Positions 11,730-24,430 of a DNA stretch of 64,000 nt are shown one piece after another. Position numbers and translations under genes: made by a program. The stretch is from Cocos nucifera (taxonomy: Eukaryota; Streptophyta; Magnoliopsida; Arecales; Arecaceae). The first letter of the stretch is position 1. Each line of letters starts with the position of its first letter. Below the pieces are notes generated by a model. It made no database searches. It saw nothing but the letters and a program-made list of their open reading frames with translations, and had not been told where the DNA came from. The stretch is taken from positions 96,717 to 160,716 of the forward strand of contig QRFJ01004204.1 in the NCBI GenBank assembly GCA_006176705.1, in the 5' to 3' direction.

Positions 11730-12796
11730 TAGATAAAAGAAAAGGATGAAAGAAATTCTAAAGATGAGAATCTAGAGAGTCTTAAATCTAAGAAATAGAT
11801 GAGAGAAGTTTTATTTGGTTTAATGCTTGTGAATTAGCAATCAAGTTATGCAATCAATCCTAGCTAAGTGTTATCCTAGATCTAGACAGCTTCTAGCCTT
11901 CAAGCACTCCCCTAACCAACCAAATATCTAGGTAAGTATAAGATTGGTGGGAGTACCCTCATTGCTTTCCTTAAACACTAACTAAGTTGGCCAGATCAGC
12001 AAATAGAACCAGTTAAATAACTACCTTCTTTTGGGACTACATCCTTGAACCACTTTCCTAGACACCAACTGATCAACTAGGCCTGATTCGGTTCAATTTT
12101 TAGGGTTACTTGTCCTATTGAGCTTGAGTTCCTTAGAGGCTGACGTCTAGTTAACTTTAATTTAGAGGCTTGGATTAATGCAAATGCAGGAGGGTGGCTT
12201 GTAGGCTAAGAGAGGGAGATGAAATCACCACTTTATGTTGCTTATGGGTTATGCCCTTAAGATGTTTTATGGAAATATGCAATGCAAAATGAATGGATGT
12301 CCAATATAAGTAAGAAGCTTTTAAGGTTTAATTAGTTTCTCTTTTTGGTTGTGTTATGTGATGTCTTTTTTTTTTTGATGTTATATTATTTTTAAGCAAG
12401 AAGGAATAAGTGATAATTTTAAATTAGTTAATTAGATTTGAGGAGATTTAGAAAATCTAACTAAATGGATAGTAAATTATCCTAAGATTATAAGGCAACT
12501 AGGTAACCTATAAATAAGGCAAGAAATCAAATCTACTTTCAGAGTAGTAAATTATTCTAAGTTATAAAAGTAGTAAATAACTAGGCTATTGGAAGTAGAA
12601 AATTTTTCAAAAGTAATGTAGCTAGAAAGCAATAAAGCTATCATATATAAAAAGTAATATAAGATAAAAATCTAAAAAAAGTAAACAACAGTAAATTAGT
12701 AATAAAAATAAAGTAGTAAATTTTTTTTATTTTTATTTTTATTATTTTTAAACTCAAAGTAATTAAAATACGATCTTCGACAATGGCATTAAAATT
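11730..12796 (-). other. AT-rich stretch, probable leader of the Athila-like element
   Basis: No gene seen. The right end reads, on the minus strand, TCAAATTTTAATGCCATTG then CGAAGATCG, which resembles the PBS and leader of Athila-1 (TCAAGTTTTTGGCACCATTG at 40930). AT-rich sequence to its left also resembles the Athila-1 leader. The left 600 bases remain unclassified. Confidence 0.4.
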
Positions 12797-14652
12797 TGAT
12801 GCATAGTCATTGATAGCACCAAAAATAACTTTACTCACTACTATAGCTAGGATGAGTCGAGATCATTTCCATAGGGATCATGTAGTTATAGTTAAGTGAT
12901 TTTAATTTTAAGTTGAAGATGGATAGTAGTTCGATTAATTCAAAAACTATGAAATATAAAAGTAAGTAAATAAAGTTAATTTCAGCTATGAAGATGAACG
13001 TTTGGTTCAGATATAAAGATGGATTCTCAAGACCTCAGTTGTTCCTTATTGACAGCTAGTATCCTTCTCTTACATGCCTTTGCTTAGGTATCTAAATAAT
13101 AAAGATATAGCCTATCTTAGAGAAAATGGCCTATACCTATAGATCATGGCTCATCTCTTAAAGTAATAGGCTAGTCTAAATTAAATTAGATGCAAGACAT
13201 AAAGTATCACCAAAATATAACTTATTCCAAGAATACAACGCATACCTATAGATCATGGATCGTCCCAAGAGTATAAATTATTCTAGATTAAAGACCTAAG
13301 CAAAGTAAATAAAGATGTGTAAATATAAATAAATAAAACTTAGATCTTTATTGTATATAAAAGAGAAAAGGTTGTGCAAAAGAAAATAAACTATCAAAAT
13401 AATTCACAATAATCTTCCGAGAATTGGATGTCTAGCCAGCCATGGGGAAGCTCTTCACTATAATCTACATCCCAAACTCTAGTGAATCTCTACCATGGAC
13501 TTAGAGAAGACCTTCAATAGCAAGAGGAGGAGATTTGGTGAAGAATAGATTGAGGGAAGTAGGTTTGAAAGAAGTTGGAAGGTGGAAGAGGGTTGCTAGA
13601 ATTTTTATGCTATAGTTTGTAGGGCTAGAAAGAGAGAAAGGTTTAGAGGACTTTCTGGAGGCTTTTGTGGACATAAAACTTTTATGATTTGTAGGTGACT
13701 GATGGAGGTTTGTGATGGTTGAGTTTCAAGAAAAAAGTTGGATCTATGGCTAGCTAAAAATCTAGGAATATAAGTTGGCATGAAGAAGGGCTATGACATG
13801 GAACCTAAGGCTATGGGGATGTTGGATGTGGGGAAGGCTTATCTATTTCCTTTTGGCCGGCCAAAGGGCATTTTCATAGAGTGGAGACTAGGGTTTTGAG
13901 TGGTGCAGATGCATGCAATAAGGGCCATAGGATTTAGGGTAAAAAAATCATAGCCATTAGTTCCTCTAATGTTTTACCATACTTGCTTTGATGATAAATT
14001 TTCATCTATGCTCCAATCTGAATTCTTCTCTAATTTATCCTTCAAATTTTTATAAAATATTCATAGGTAGTGCCTCCAATATCAGCTCTTAGATCTAAGG
14101 CTTGATTGGTTCTCTTTCATTGATTAATTAGTTCTATTCACACCATGATTCATGTGAAGGCTGATTTTTTAATCTTGATCCTTAATCTTTAAGCTGTGTT
14201 CATACATTGATATCTTCATGATTTTCTTTCATTTATTCTCTCTTCTTGGCACCATCAATGAGAGCCTTCAGATGCTTACTTTGGTGGTTAGTACCCCTTG
14301 ATTCCATCATGAATCCACATGAGAATATTCCAAGGATTGCAGGCCCTTAGATCTTCTTCTGATTATTTCAGCCATTAATTCTTCTTGCCATGGATCTTCA
14401 TCTTTAGGTGCCTAGATCTCCATCTTTGGTTGTAACCATTTGATGTGAACACTTGGATCTCCTCTATGACTCTTGGATGCACTTGAGTTCAGGTCAGATT
14501 AGACCTAATTAAGCCTAATTGAACCTAATCTTCTATTAACCTATAAAATTATTTAGGAAGTATCAAATTCAAGCTAGTATATGTTAATTAATAATCTTTT
14601 AAGTGTGTTTAATATATTAATTTAAGTATTGATTAGGTGCCCTCTACATGAA
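12797..14652 (-). repeat. Athila-like LTR candidate
   Basis: It starts TGATGCATAG right after a PBS-like block and ends near CCCTCTACA where Copia-3 coding sequence begins. Style and length (about 1.86 kb) match the Athila-1 LTR (1849-1861 bp), though detailed identity is low. The partner LTR is absent. The right edge is uncertain. Confidence 0.4.
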
Positions 14653-15142
14653 CAATAATATCAATGATTCAGTGGCACTAGTACGGGCAGATTTAGAGTT
14701 GTGGCATAGCAGATTGGGTCATATAAGCGAGAAAGGTTTGCACGTACTATTAAAAAAGGGCAAGCTGACAGGTTTAAAGTCTATTGATATTAGTATCAAT
14801 GATGTTTGTATTTTTGGAAAATAAAAAAAAGTTAGTTTCTTAAAAGTTGGCATAACACTAAAGGCAAGAAAGCTGGAGCTTGTATACACAGATATGTGGG
14901 GTCCCTCTTCAATCACATTTCTTGGAGGCTGACGATATTATGTGACATTCATCAACAATTCCACCAAAAAAGATATGGGTTTATTTTTTGAAGAATAAAT
15001 CTGACATATTTGCTACTTTCAAAAATTGAAAAAGTCTGGTGGAGAACAAATCTAGTGAGAAAATAAAATGCTTGAGATCAGACAATGAAGGCGAATATGA
15101 TAGGATCGAGTTCAAGAAATTTTGTGTAGCAAGTACTAGAAT
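14653..15142 (+). pseudogene. pol: Copia-3 integrase, N-terminal part
   Basis: The pre-integrase motif LELWHSRLGHISEKG (about 14695-14740) is followed by KLELVYTDMWGPSS (about 14868-14910), which carries the first catalytic Asp. Stops and frame changes follow, and the second Asp region (about 15070-15100) is shifted. The reading is cut at 15142, where Copia-2b enters just after a STR word, and resumes at 18832. Confidence 0.85.
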
Positions 15143-16138
15143 TGTTGTGATCCATGGTACCGCTCTAATATCAATTATTGGTGCATCATTCTAGGATCAC
15201 CTAGCTCTGGTACCATATTGTAGAAATTCTTGATCTTTAACATGGATATGAAGAGAGACCTTTGACATTCTCTAAAGGTAACATACCATAGATCCACCAC
15301 CTAGATCTATGCTGGGACACCTCCCTCCTAGGGCTTAAGGGAGGCACCCTCTCTCTTTAGGGCTTCTTTGAGAACCTAAGACAACAACACTAGAGAGAAG
15401 AGAGAAGAGAGAAGAGAGATTGAGGGAGAAAAAATATGTATTCACTACTTCAATGAAAATTCTAATACAACTTATGTATTTATACATGGCCATTAGGCCC
15501 GACCAAAAACTCTCCTGACTAACCCAATATATTAAAGCACTCACCGATACCATGTACACCCATATCTCCATTGCTTTTATCTCTTGGATCTAAACCTGAC
15601 ACATAGATGAGTTAGCCCCCTTAAGACCTCTCAAACCAAGCCTTAAGACACCTAAGATAAGTCCCTATCCTAGCCCCAAACACACCCTCCATATAACTCT
15701 ACCCATGCACTGAGCTGGCTCAGTCTCAGCACTAAGCTGGATAACCTGAGACTGGGTCGACTTAGTTTCTGACTACCCAATTATGTATTGTGCCTACAAT
15801 CTTGAACGTGCATCTTTTTGTTTGGCCTGTCGACTGAGAATTAGCCAACCTAGTTTCAGACTGAGCTGGCTAACCTATAGAAAAATCCCTTTTCTACAGT
15901 CTTCATGCCCTGACTTTAGTTTCTTGCTCCACCTTGTGTCCCAAGTCTCTGAAGTACCAACCAAGCCCCTCAAGATCCTCAACACCTGATCTTAAGCTCG
16001 TGAAGGTCTATACACCACCTCTATCCTAGGATAACTCCTATCCTAGCCTTAGGACCACACCTATTCTAGATTCTCGAAGTCAACACCTTGACTACTCCCA
16101 TTGTCATTCAAGGCTTGGAAGCACCATCAATCCTCATA
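15143..16138 (-). repeat. Copia-2b 3' LTR
   Basis: Plus-strand ends are TGTTGTGATCC and AATCCTCATA. It is similar over its length to 17838-18831. Minus-strand TATA near 15475-15487. Confidence 0.9.
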
Positions 16139-17837
16139 ATCTCCACCTTGATGCCCCAAGCCTCGGCAAACCCCTTGGTAATGTCCTCCTACATGATCCC
16201 ATTGTCGCTGTGCATCATGATAGCTCCTTGTGCAAACATCACCTTTGCCAATCCTTTTTAGCTATTATGCACCCTTTGAAGCCTTTGAGATGACCGCCTC
16301 CACCACTGTAGACCTTGGCTTGCTTCTCATACCATTCTGAAATTGTAAGATCCCTTTTGCTTAGTAGCTGCATCACTTTTTCTTGGACTTTCTTGGAGAA
16401 CATATAGCATCCTTGTACTGGCACTCACTACATATCCTAACATAGTCTCCTCAGAACTATGTCTGTCCTCTTGCACATGCCGCTCTATCTAGAATTATGC
16501 ATCATCGATGCTGGTGCTAGGATATCGATCCTCCTGCATCCCTCTACTTTGAACTCATGCCTAATTTTCTCTTCACTTATGAAGCCACCATCCGAAGCTC
16601 CACCAAAATCAAAGTCTATTTGATGTCATAGAAGCTGACTCTATCACTGAGTTCCTCGAAATCAACTATGCAATGCTGCACTATTAGGCCTATCACTGCA
16701 CCTCGAATACCATCGCTATTCCCTCAAACCCTCCGCACTCTGCAAACCCCTTCAAAGCCATCTCGGATACTTTTGCAACCCATGGGCACCTCTGAAATCT
16801 AAGAGCTCATCCAACTCTTTTGAATCTAGCGACTGAATCCTAGAAAATTCTATCTTAGCCTTTTTCTCTTCTGTCCTTGCACTAACCATCACTTCATTTA
16901 TGCTTGAAGAAACTATAGCTCAAACCCTATCTTGGGCTCAGACCCATCTATCTCATTTTGAGACTCCTAAGACTCGCTGGCTCTCCCTAAGATCTACTCT
17001 TGATCTCTTTGAGATGCCTTCTGACACTCTCTGCTAAGATACCTCCTCGACTACTACACTGTCGACCTTCTCTCAATCACATGCCTCCAGGAATGCACTA
17101 TTACAGCACTTCAGTGCTCCCTATCTCATTTCATCACCATCTTCCAAAGGTATCTAGATCCTCTCTTGCTGCACATAACCCATCCTCCACCTGAACCATG
17201 ACTCTTCCTAATGCTCCTATAAATAAAACCTGATCCAAGATCAGCCATCCAGCCCTGACCTACTGGACCTCCATGGATCATCCATCTCTATCACCTTCAA
17301 GGCTCTATAAATCCATGCTTTGGTCAAATCACTGAATACATCCCTAACTATTTTCCCACCTTCCTGCAATCGAAGGATGTATAGTCACTTCTTCAGCCTT
17401 GCTTCAATCATTATGCCTTGGAAAATCTCTCTTCAATCATCAAACAGTCCCATACTACCTATCTTTCTAGAGAATCCTGATGCTCTCTATTGAGATACCT
17501 TCCTTGATTGCTGCATCATCGAGTCTCTCTCAATCCTGCATCTCTAAAAAAGCATTATTACAGCACTCCAGTGCTTCCTGCCTTATCTACCATCATATAT
17601 CTTGGCCTTTCCACCAAGATCGACTAGCAAATCATGCATCCAAACCTTCTATCCTGGGAAAATTTTTTTCGTTAATCCTCTCAGCCTCCACCATCAATCC
17701 GTTGCTCTTTGTTTGCCAAACCATAGCAATAACAAAGGTAGATCTAAGACATACCATGAAATACTTATGCAGATTTTTGATTTCACCCTGTATGACTTTT
17801 CTTTCTCTTCCTCGCACCATTAGACTCTAATACCAAT
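16139..17837 (-). other. Copia-2b internal region, no recognised gene
   Basis: Starts at the PPT side with GGTGGAGAT on the minus strand, as in Copia-2a. Short minus-strand frames (for example 16239-16424) share words with Copia-2a but match no domain I know. Nothing resembling integrase, RT or a zinc knuckle was found. Confidence 0.6.
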
Positions 17838-18831
17838 TATTATGATCTATGGTACGGCTCTGATATCAATTATTGGCACATCATCCTGGCATCACCTAGC
17901 TCTGGTACCATATTATGAAAATCTCTAATCTTTAACATGGATATGGAGAGACCTTTAATATTCTCTAAGGACAGTATACCATAGATCCACCACCTAGATT
18001 TATGCTGGAGTGCCTTCCTCCTAGGGCTTGAGGGAGGCGCCCCCTCTCTTTAGGGCTTCTTCAAGAATGTAGGGCAACAACACTAGAAAGGAAAGAGAAG
18101 AGAGATTGAGGAAGAAAAGATTTGTATTCACTACTTCAATAAAAATTCTAATACAACCTATGTATTTATACATAGCCATTAGACCCGAGCAAAAACTCCT
18201 CTGGCTATTCCAATACATGAAAGCACTCATCGAGCCCATGTACACCCATGTCTCCCATGTTCTCATCCTCTAGATCTAAACCCAACCTATATATGATTTA
18301 GTTCCCTTAAAACCTCTCAAACTAGGCCTTAAGAGCCCTAGGATAAGTTCCTATCCTAATCCAAAACAAATCTTCTACATAACTCTGTCCGTGCGCTGAA
18401 CTAGCTCAGTCTCAGCACTAAGCCAACTAACTTGAGACTAGATCGACTAAGTTTTAGACTGAGCTAACCCAGTAGCATACTGTGCCTACAGTCTCGAACG
18501 TGCATCTTTCTATTTGTCCCATCCATTGAAACTTAGCCAATCTAGTTTCAGATTGAGCTGGCTAACCTATAGAAAAGTTTCTTCTTTGCAGTCTTTATTT
18601 TTTGACTTTGATTTCTTGCTCCATCTTGTATTCCAGATCTTTGAAACACCAACCAAGCTCCTCAGGATCCTCAACACCTAGACCTAAAGCCTGTAGAGGG
18701 CTATACACCGCTTCCATCCTAGGATAACTCCTATCCTAGCCCTAAGACCATACCTATCCTAGATTCCTGGAGTCAATATCCTGACTCCTCTTGCGATCTC
18801 CCAAGGCTTGGGAGCACCACCAATCCTCATA
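17838..18831 (-). repeat. Copia-2b 5' LTR
   Basis: Plus-strand ends are TATTATGATC (decayed TG) and AATCCTCATA. It pairs with 15143-16138 and with the Copia-2a LTRs. Confidence 0.9.
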
Positions 18832-21020
18832 GGAATCAAGATGGAGAAGACCATCTTGAGCATGCCACACCAGAATGGGATAGTCAAGTGTATGAACCAA
18901 ACCTTGAATGAGAGAGCTAGGAGCATGAGGATTCATGTTGGTTTGCCTATGATATTCTAGGTTGAGGTAGTTAGCACTACTACTTACCTGTTAAATAGAG
19001 ATCGCTCAGTTTATACTGATAAGAAGCTATCAAAAGAAGAGTGAATAGAAAAGTCAGTAAATTTATCTCGTCTAAAGATCTTCGATTGTATCTCTTATGT
19101 GCTTGTCAATGCTGAAAAGAGAGACAAGCTTGATACAAAATCAAAGAAGTGTTTCTTCATTGGGTATGGTATTGATAAATTCAGCTACAAGTTCTAAAGC
19201 GAGCAGGATAGAAAAATCATCAAAAGAAAGGACGTGATCTTCAATGAAAGAAATTTCTACAAGGATAAGGATGATCCTGATTATGCAAGAGAGACATTTA
19301 AGAAAAATGAGCAGGTCAAGTTGGAAGAGATCATAAACGATAATATTACCAAGAGAGCAAAAGAAAATCCTAAATAAAAGCCACAAACAGCTGAGCTAAG
19401 TAGATCTATGAGAATCTCAAAACCATCGAAAAGGTATTCATCTTCTCTTCATTATCTTCTATTAATGGATGGTGGTAAACTCGAGTGCTGCGAAGAAGCC
19501 ATGCAAAGTGAAAATTCAGTAAAGTGGGAGCTAGCCATGAAGGAAGAGATGCAATCCTTGAGCAAAAATCAGACTTGCAAACTCAGTGCACTACCAGAAG
19601 GAAAGAAAGTTCTACATAATAAGTGGGTTTACAAGATCAAAGAGGAGCATGATGGCAGCAAAATGTATAAGGCTAGATTGATTATTAAAGACTTCTAACA
19701 GAAAGAACATATCGACTATACTGAAATTTTTTCTCCTGTTATTAAGCTCTCTACTATCAGAGTGATTCTAAGCATGGTAGCTGCTGAGAACTTAGAACGG
19801 TTAGATGTTACTACTGCTTTCCTGCATGGTAAGATAGATGAGGACATATATATATATAGTAAACTATTGGCTTTATAGTCCCTAGTAAATGAGACCTTGT
19901 GTGCAAGCTGAGGAAGAGCTTGTATGGTTTGAGATGAGCCCACAAGTTATAGTATAAGAAATTTGATAGATTTATAACTAACAATGATTTTGCATGGTGC
20001 CAGGAAAATCATTGATGTTATATCAAGATACTTGATGGTAGTTTTATTATCTTACTCTAGCATGTTAATGATATGCTGATAGCCAAACTGAACATGTGAG
20101 AGATTGAAAGATGAAGAAGGGAGCTGTCAAGAGAGTTTGCAATGAAGAACATGGGCGTAGCAAAATAAATACTTAGGTTGAGAATTAAGATAGAATGGCA
20201 AGTACATTGAAGCTGATCTAAGGTAGCTATATTGAAAAAGTGCTAGACATGTTCAACATGATATATGCTAAGCCTATGAAAACACCTTTGGTCAGTTACT
20301 TCAAGCCTTCAAAGAAATAGTCACCCAAGGACGATGATGAGCTAAAGAGAATAGCAAAGGTTCCTTATGCTTTAGCAGTTGGCAGCTTGATGTATGCGAT
20401 TGTTTGCACGAGACCAGGCATTGCACATGCAGTGGGAGCTATGAGTAGATATATGGCTAATCCGGGTGAGTAACATTGCAAAGCTATCAAGTGGATCCTG
20501 AGATACTTAAAAGATGCCAAGAACATCAACTTATGCTACAAGAGGGGCAGTCAAACATTATAGGAATTCATAGATGCAGACTTAGATGGTGATGTCGACA
20601 CCAGGAGAAGCATGACTAAGTATATTTTTACCATTGGCAGGATAGTGGTGAGCTAGATTTCTAAGTTGCAGAAGATCATGGCTCTTTCTACTATCGAGAT
20701 AGAGTATGTTGTAATCACAAAAGCTAGCAAGAAAATGATTTGGCTGTAGAATTTACTAAAAGAGCTAGATAGAGAATAGAGTTACGGTGTATTATTCAGT
20801 GATAGTCAGAGTGCTATTCATCTTGCAAAGAATCCTATATTCCATGTGAGAATGAAGTACATACAACTGAGATATCACTTTATCAAAGTATTATTTAAAG
20901 ATGGAAGCTTGTCATTAGAAAAGCTTTAGGGCTTGAAGAATTCAACCAACATGTTGATTAAAGTGGTCACTGTAGAGAAATTAGGGTTGTATATAGCCTC
21001 GTTGGCGTCCAAAGCTAGTT
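18832..21020 (+). pseudogene. pol: Copia-3 integrase C-part, RT and RNase H
   Basis: After the insertion the reading resumes with the PHQNGIVKCMNQTLNERA block (the catalytic Glu region; the usual VAER is changed to VKC). RVT_2 starts near 19530 (KWELAMKEEMQSL, HNKWVYKIKEEHDGS). The RT active site reads HVND at about 20062-20073 instead of YVDD. RNase H follows (about 20560-20900: ALST at about 20680, then SDSQSAIHLAKNP at about 20800). Multiple stops and shifts disable it. Confidence 0.88.
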
Positions 21021-21123
21021 GTAGAGAGGTGTCACATAGAATACTAACCTATATTATAGAAGTTTGTTTTTTCTATTTTAGGTGGATATATGTTTGGATG
21101 TCTTAGTCTCCAAGTGGGAGAGT

Positions 21124-22112
21124 TATTGGGTAGAGCTTAATCCACCCAATCGGTTGGACACTTTCAACACTCAGGGGCTAATCTGAGTAAACCCAAGTTA
21201 GAGCCATGTGGGGGTGCCACATGTCACCAACCTAGGGCTTTGGAGACCCTAGGTTCCACTTCAAATTATTAGAGAACAGCCACCCATGTTGAATCCCAAG
21301 GAGCTGACTCATGAGATATCGTACTTGCCACCCAACTGCATTGCCACCAACCCTCTTAATTGTTTCCCTCTTTTGGTGCTTCAAAAGAATAATTCCTAAT
21401 AGGACTTGGAGTTCTATTGTTGACCAATTTGAAGACCTTCTAGATATATTTGACCAAGTGAAAAGAGTCCAAAGGACTCTTCATGGTTGCCGCCCAAAGT
21501 GAAAGTCCAACTCCAAGTGGGACTTGGAGTTTTGCTACTGCCCAAATTTTCAACCCTATTTACAGCCAGCTATGACACCAATTAAGACTCCTCTTGGCAT
21601 AGAAGGAGTCCATTTAAAGGGGTGGAGAGGTCTAGGAGGTGTCAAGAATTTTTGGAAATTTTTGGAGAGAGTTTGGTGCCATCCAAGAGGGAGAAGTAAA
21701 GGTTGCAAAAATTCCAGCAACTAGTTTTTCTGAGAGAGAATAGAAAAGAGAGGAAGAGAGATTGAGAGAGGGCTTGGATCTTCTTGTGTGCTATTCTAGG
21801 TTGCTTCCAGATGTGAGGAGCATCTCTAAGAGGATTTTATCTTTTTGAAGGGGTTGGTTTTGCATCTAGAAGAGAGGAAAAAGAGAACTTCTTCTTCTTC
21901 TCATCTCTTGTTATCTTCCTATAAACTTCTTGTGTTTTATTCTCCATAGTAAAAATATTGTTCTATATGCCATTGATGTAGGAGCAAGAGACTACGAGCC
22001 ATGTAAATCTCTTATAGTTTTTTATGTACTTATCTTTCATATTTTTTTTAGAATTTATTTTTCGTTCCTTCTCCTATAATTTTTGTAATCTTCTACATAT
22101 TGTTCCATAACA
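21124..22112 (+). repeat. Copia-3 3' LTR
   Basis: PPT CAAGTGGGAGAG (21111-21122) precedes TATTGGGTAGAGC, a decayed TGTTGGG start. The end CATATTGTTCCATAACA at 22112 is a plausible terminus, because Tat-1 remnant sequence follows. No partner LTR is available, so the ends are approximate. Confidence 0.7.
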
Positions 22113-22289
22113 CCTTGTATTAGTCGATCCTAAAAGTTTATGCTTTGGGTGTCCTCGATTGTTCTTGATGCTTTCATTAATGGTCAGCTATGGCCAACTT
22201 TAGTCAACTTTTTACTTAGTCGCTTCAATGAGAGACCTATATAAAGAATTGAAGAAGACAACTTTATTGATTTAAAGATTGATATACAA

Positions 22290-22346
22290 CTTTTTGATAG
22301 TACATTCTTAGGTTCTCGATGTTCCACATCCAAGGAATGGGGGTGC
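22290..22346 (-). pseudogene. pol: Tat-1 integrase tail, distal part
   Basis: On the minus strand this reads WNIENLRMYYQ shortly after 22346, the ending typical of Tat-lineage Gypsy integrases. The proximal part lies at 26619-26930 on the other side of element H. Confidence 0.85.
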
Positions 22347-22569
22347 TATTATAGAATATAAATCAGCCTCCTTATCATTCATGACACATGGCAAGCAACT
22401 ATATAAAAGGCAGTTACATCTTTGCTATTAAAAGAAATCCAAAAAATAGAAGAATTTTTATGGTAGATTTAATCCCAATAAAGAAAGAAGGTGGTGACTA
22501 ATAAGGAGAGAGTTATGTCTCATCCCATGACTTTTCACCTCCAACTTCAACGTATCCTTTCTCCACACC

Positions 22570-22579
22570 TATATAAATA
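22570..22579 (+). promoter_or_regulatory. TATA box of H LTR
   Basis: TATATAAATA is conserved at 25982-25991 in the right LTR. Confidence 0.6.
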
Positions 22580-22873
22580 GGGCCAAGGGACTCTAAAAAA
22601 GACAAACTCTAAGAGGAGAGACTCTTACAACTCAAAGCTCTTATAGTGAGAGGCTTATAAGCCCTCATCCATCATACCATCTTCTTTCCTTCCTATAGGT
22701 CAATAGGTGCATGAGCAAGCCAAGAAAGCTGGAAATGCTCAGAATGTTAAGTAAGCCGATCTTATCAGAAAGTCAACCTTACCAGAAGATCGAATAAGTT
22801 AACCTCCTCATCAGAAGGTCAGGTAAGTCAACCTTATTAGAAGGTTGACCTCACCAGAAGGTCGAGTAAGTCA

Positions 22874-24430
22874 TGTTGATCCTCAGATTGATTTTGATGA
22901 TTTCAAAATATTGGGTATATTATGTATCTAATCATGTGTTTCAAGAATGTGTATAGGAATTTTCAAGTATTCAAAATAAAAAATTTATCTCAAGAACAAA
23001 TCCTCTCAAGATGTCATGCCAAAATACCTAAAAGAATAAATTCATACTTATTTGGATGGCTTGGCATGAAGAAAGTATGATTGGAAGAAGAAAAATTAAA
23101 ATTGAAAGAAGTAATCATGTTTAGAAGTGTTTGGGGTCAAGAAATTCAAGTTTGGAAGGTCAAATATTGAAGAAAAATGAAGCCAGAATTTTTGGAGACC
23201 TCTCCTAAAAATTTGGAGACCTCTCCTAAAATTTTGGGGACCTCTCCTAAAAATTTGGAGGCTTCTCCAAGTTGTTTGGCACACCTGCACATTGCCCTAG
23301 CACATGCTCGAGATCTCTCCAAAACTAGGTGAGACCTCTCCATTTCAGAAAATAGAAACCTCATTTCTATGTTCTAAGATTGAGAGCTCTCAAAAATTTT
23401 TGAGAGCTTTTGCTGTAAAATTGAGACCTCTCAAAAATTCTTGAGAGCTCTCGCTGTGAAACTGAGAACTCTCGTAGAAAAATTGAGAGCTCTCCATTTG
23501 CATGACAACCTTCAACGGATAGTTCTACAATGGCTATTTCTCGATCCCAATGGCTATTTCATAGCTCCTAACCGCTAGAACTCTCTCCAACCATCTCCAA
23601 GGATATTTAAAGGTAAAGAATCAATTGAAAAAGAAAATCAAGGGATTTAAAGAGAGATTCTTTCAATTTTGATGAGGAACATTGAAAATCCAAAGAAAAA
23701 GAAAAAGAGGAAAAAGTTGTGCATAGTTTTCAACAAGCTTTCAAAGCAATCTTCTCCAACATCTTCCTCATCCTCAAGTACAAATTGAAGAAAAGCCAAG
23801 CTTCAATCAAAAAAATCATCAGCTTCTTCCTTGAGATTTGAAGAGCTTAAATTCTGTTCTTTATATTGTGCTAAAATTTTTTCTTATAATTTTGATTTCT
23901 TTACAAGTTTCTTTGGGGGAAAGAAACTTGGGGATTAGGCCCATCCAAGCCTGGAATTGGACATTGTAAGTTTTGATTGGTTGGCCTGGAAAACCAACTA
24001 GGTTGTTAGTGAATTCGAAAAACTAACGGTGTAAAGTTTTGGTTGGTGCTCCTAGAAAAACCAACTAGGTTTGTTTGTGAGTCTGAAAAAACAAACACAC
24101 TATAATCAAGGATGGATTATAGTAGAAATTCCAAGAAAAGTTTGGAGAGTGGACATAGGTGCGGGTTGCATCAAACTACTATAAATCTTTGTATGTTTGT
24201 GTTGTACTTTTTATTCTTTCTTTACTTTGCTTTTATTTTTGGTTTATATTATTTAGATTCTTGATTTTTATACACTATCTTAAATCTGCTGTTGCTTATA
24301 TCATAACATCTCCACCATATTGCTTAGGTTAAAATCAAAGCATATACTTGTTTAGAAACTCAATTTGGATAAAATTTTATAAGAATCTAATTCACCCCCC
24401 GCCCTCTTGGGTTGCTATCTCTAGGCAACA
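22874..24430 (+). repeat. Solo LTR of the SIRE-1 family
   Basis: It begins TGTTGATCCTCAG and ends CTCTAGGCAACA, flanked by perfect AGTCA copies (22869-22873, 24431-24435). It matches the SIRE-1 LTRs in reverse orientation (27737-29176). No internal region is present, so unequal recombination between the two LTRs of a full copy left one LTR. Confidence 0.93.

Larger units (their letters stand above)
15143..18831 (-). mobile_element. Copia-2b: non-autonomous element inserted in Copia-3 integrase
   Basis: LTRs at 15143-16138 and 17838-18831 flank a 1.7 kb internal region with no RT. The flanks are AGAAT (15138-15142) and GGAAT (18832-18836), a TSD with one mismatch. Removing the insert joins two halves of the Copia-3 integrase. 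A PBS-like TTGGTATTAGAG lies on the minus strand at the inner edge of the right LTR. Terminal TG/CA have decayed to TA at some ends, so this copy is old. Confidence 0.9.
14653..22112 (+). mobile_element. Copia-3: degenerate Copia element lacking its 5' end
   Basis: Coding traces start mid-way, at the GAG-pre-integrase domain, and run through integrase, RT and RNase H to a PPT and a 3' LTR. Copia-2b splits the integrase at 15143-18831. No 5' LTR or gag is visible, so the element was cut near 14650 by an older deletion or insertion. Many in-frame stops make it older than Copia-1. Confidence 0.85.

Noticed and set aside
17480..17830. 116-residue open frame as a host gene
   Set aside because: It lies on the antisense strand of the Copia-2b interior and is not open in Copia-2a.
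22101..22112. Start of a Tat-1 3' LTR (TGTTATGGAACA on the minus strand)
   Set aside because: It resembles the H LTR start for only about 10 bases and lacks a PPT before it. It is better explained as the end of the Copia-3 LTR.
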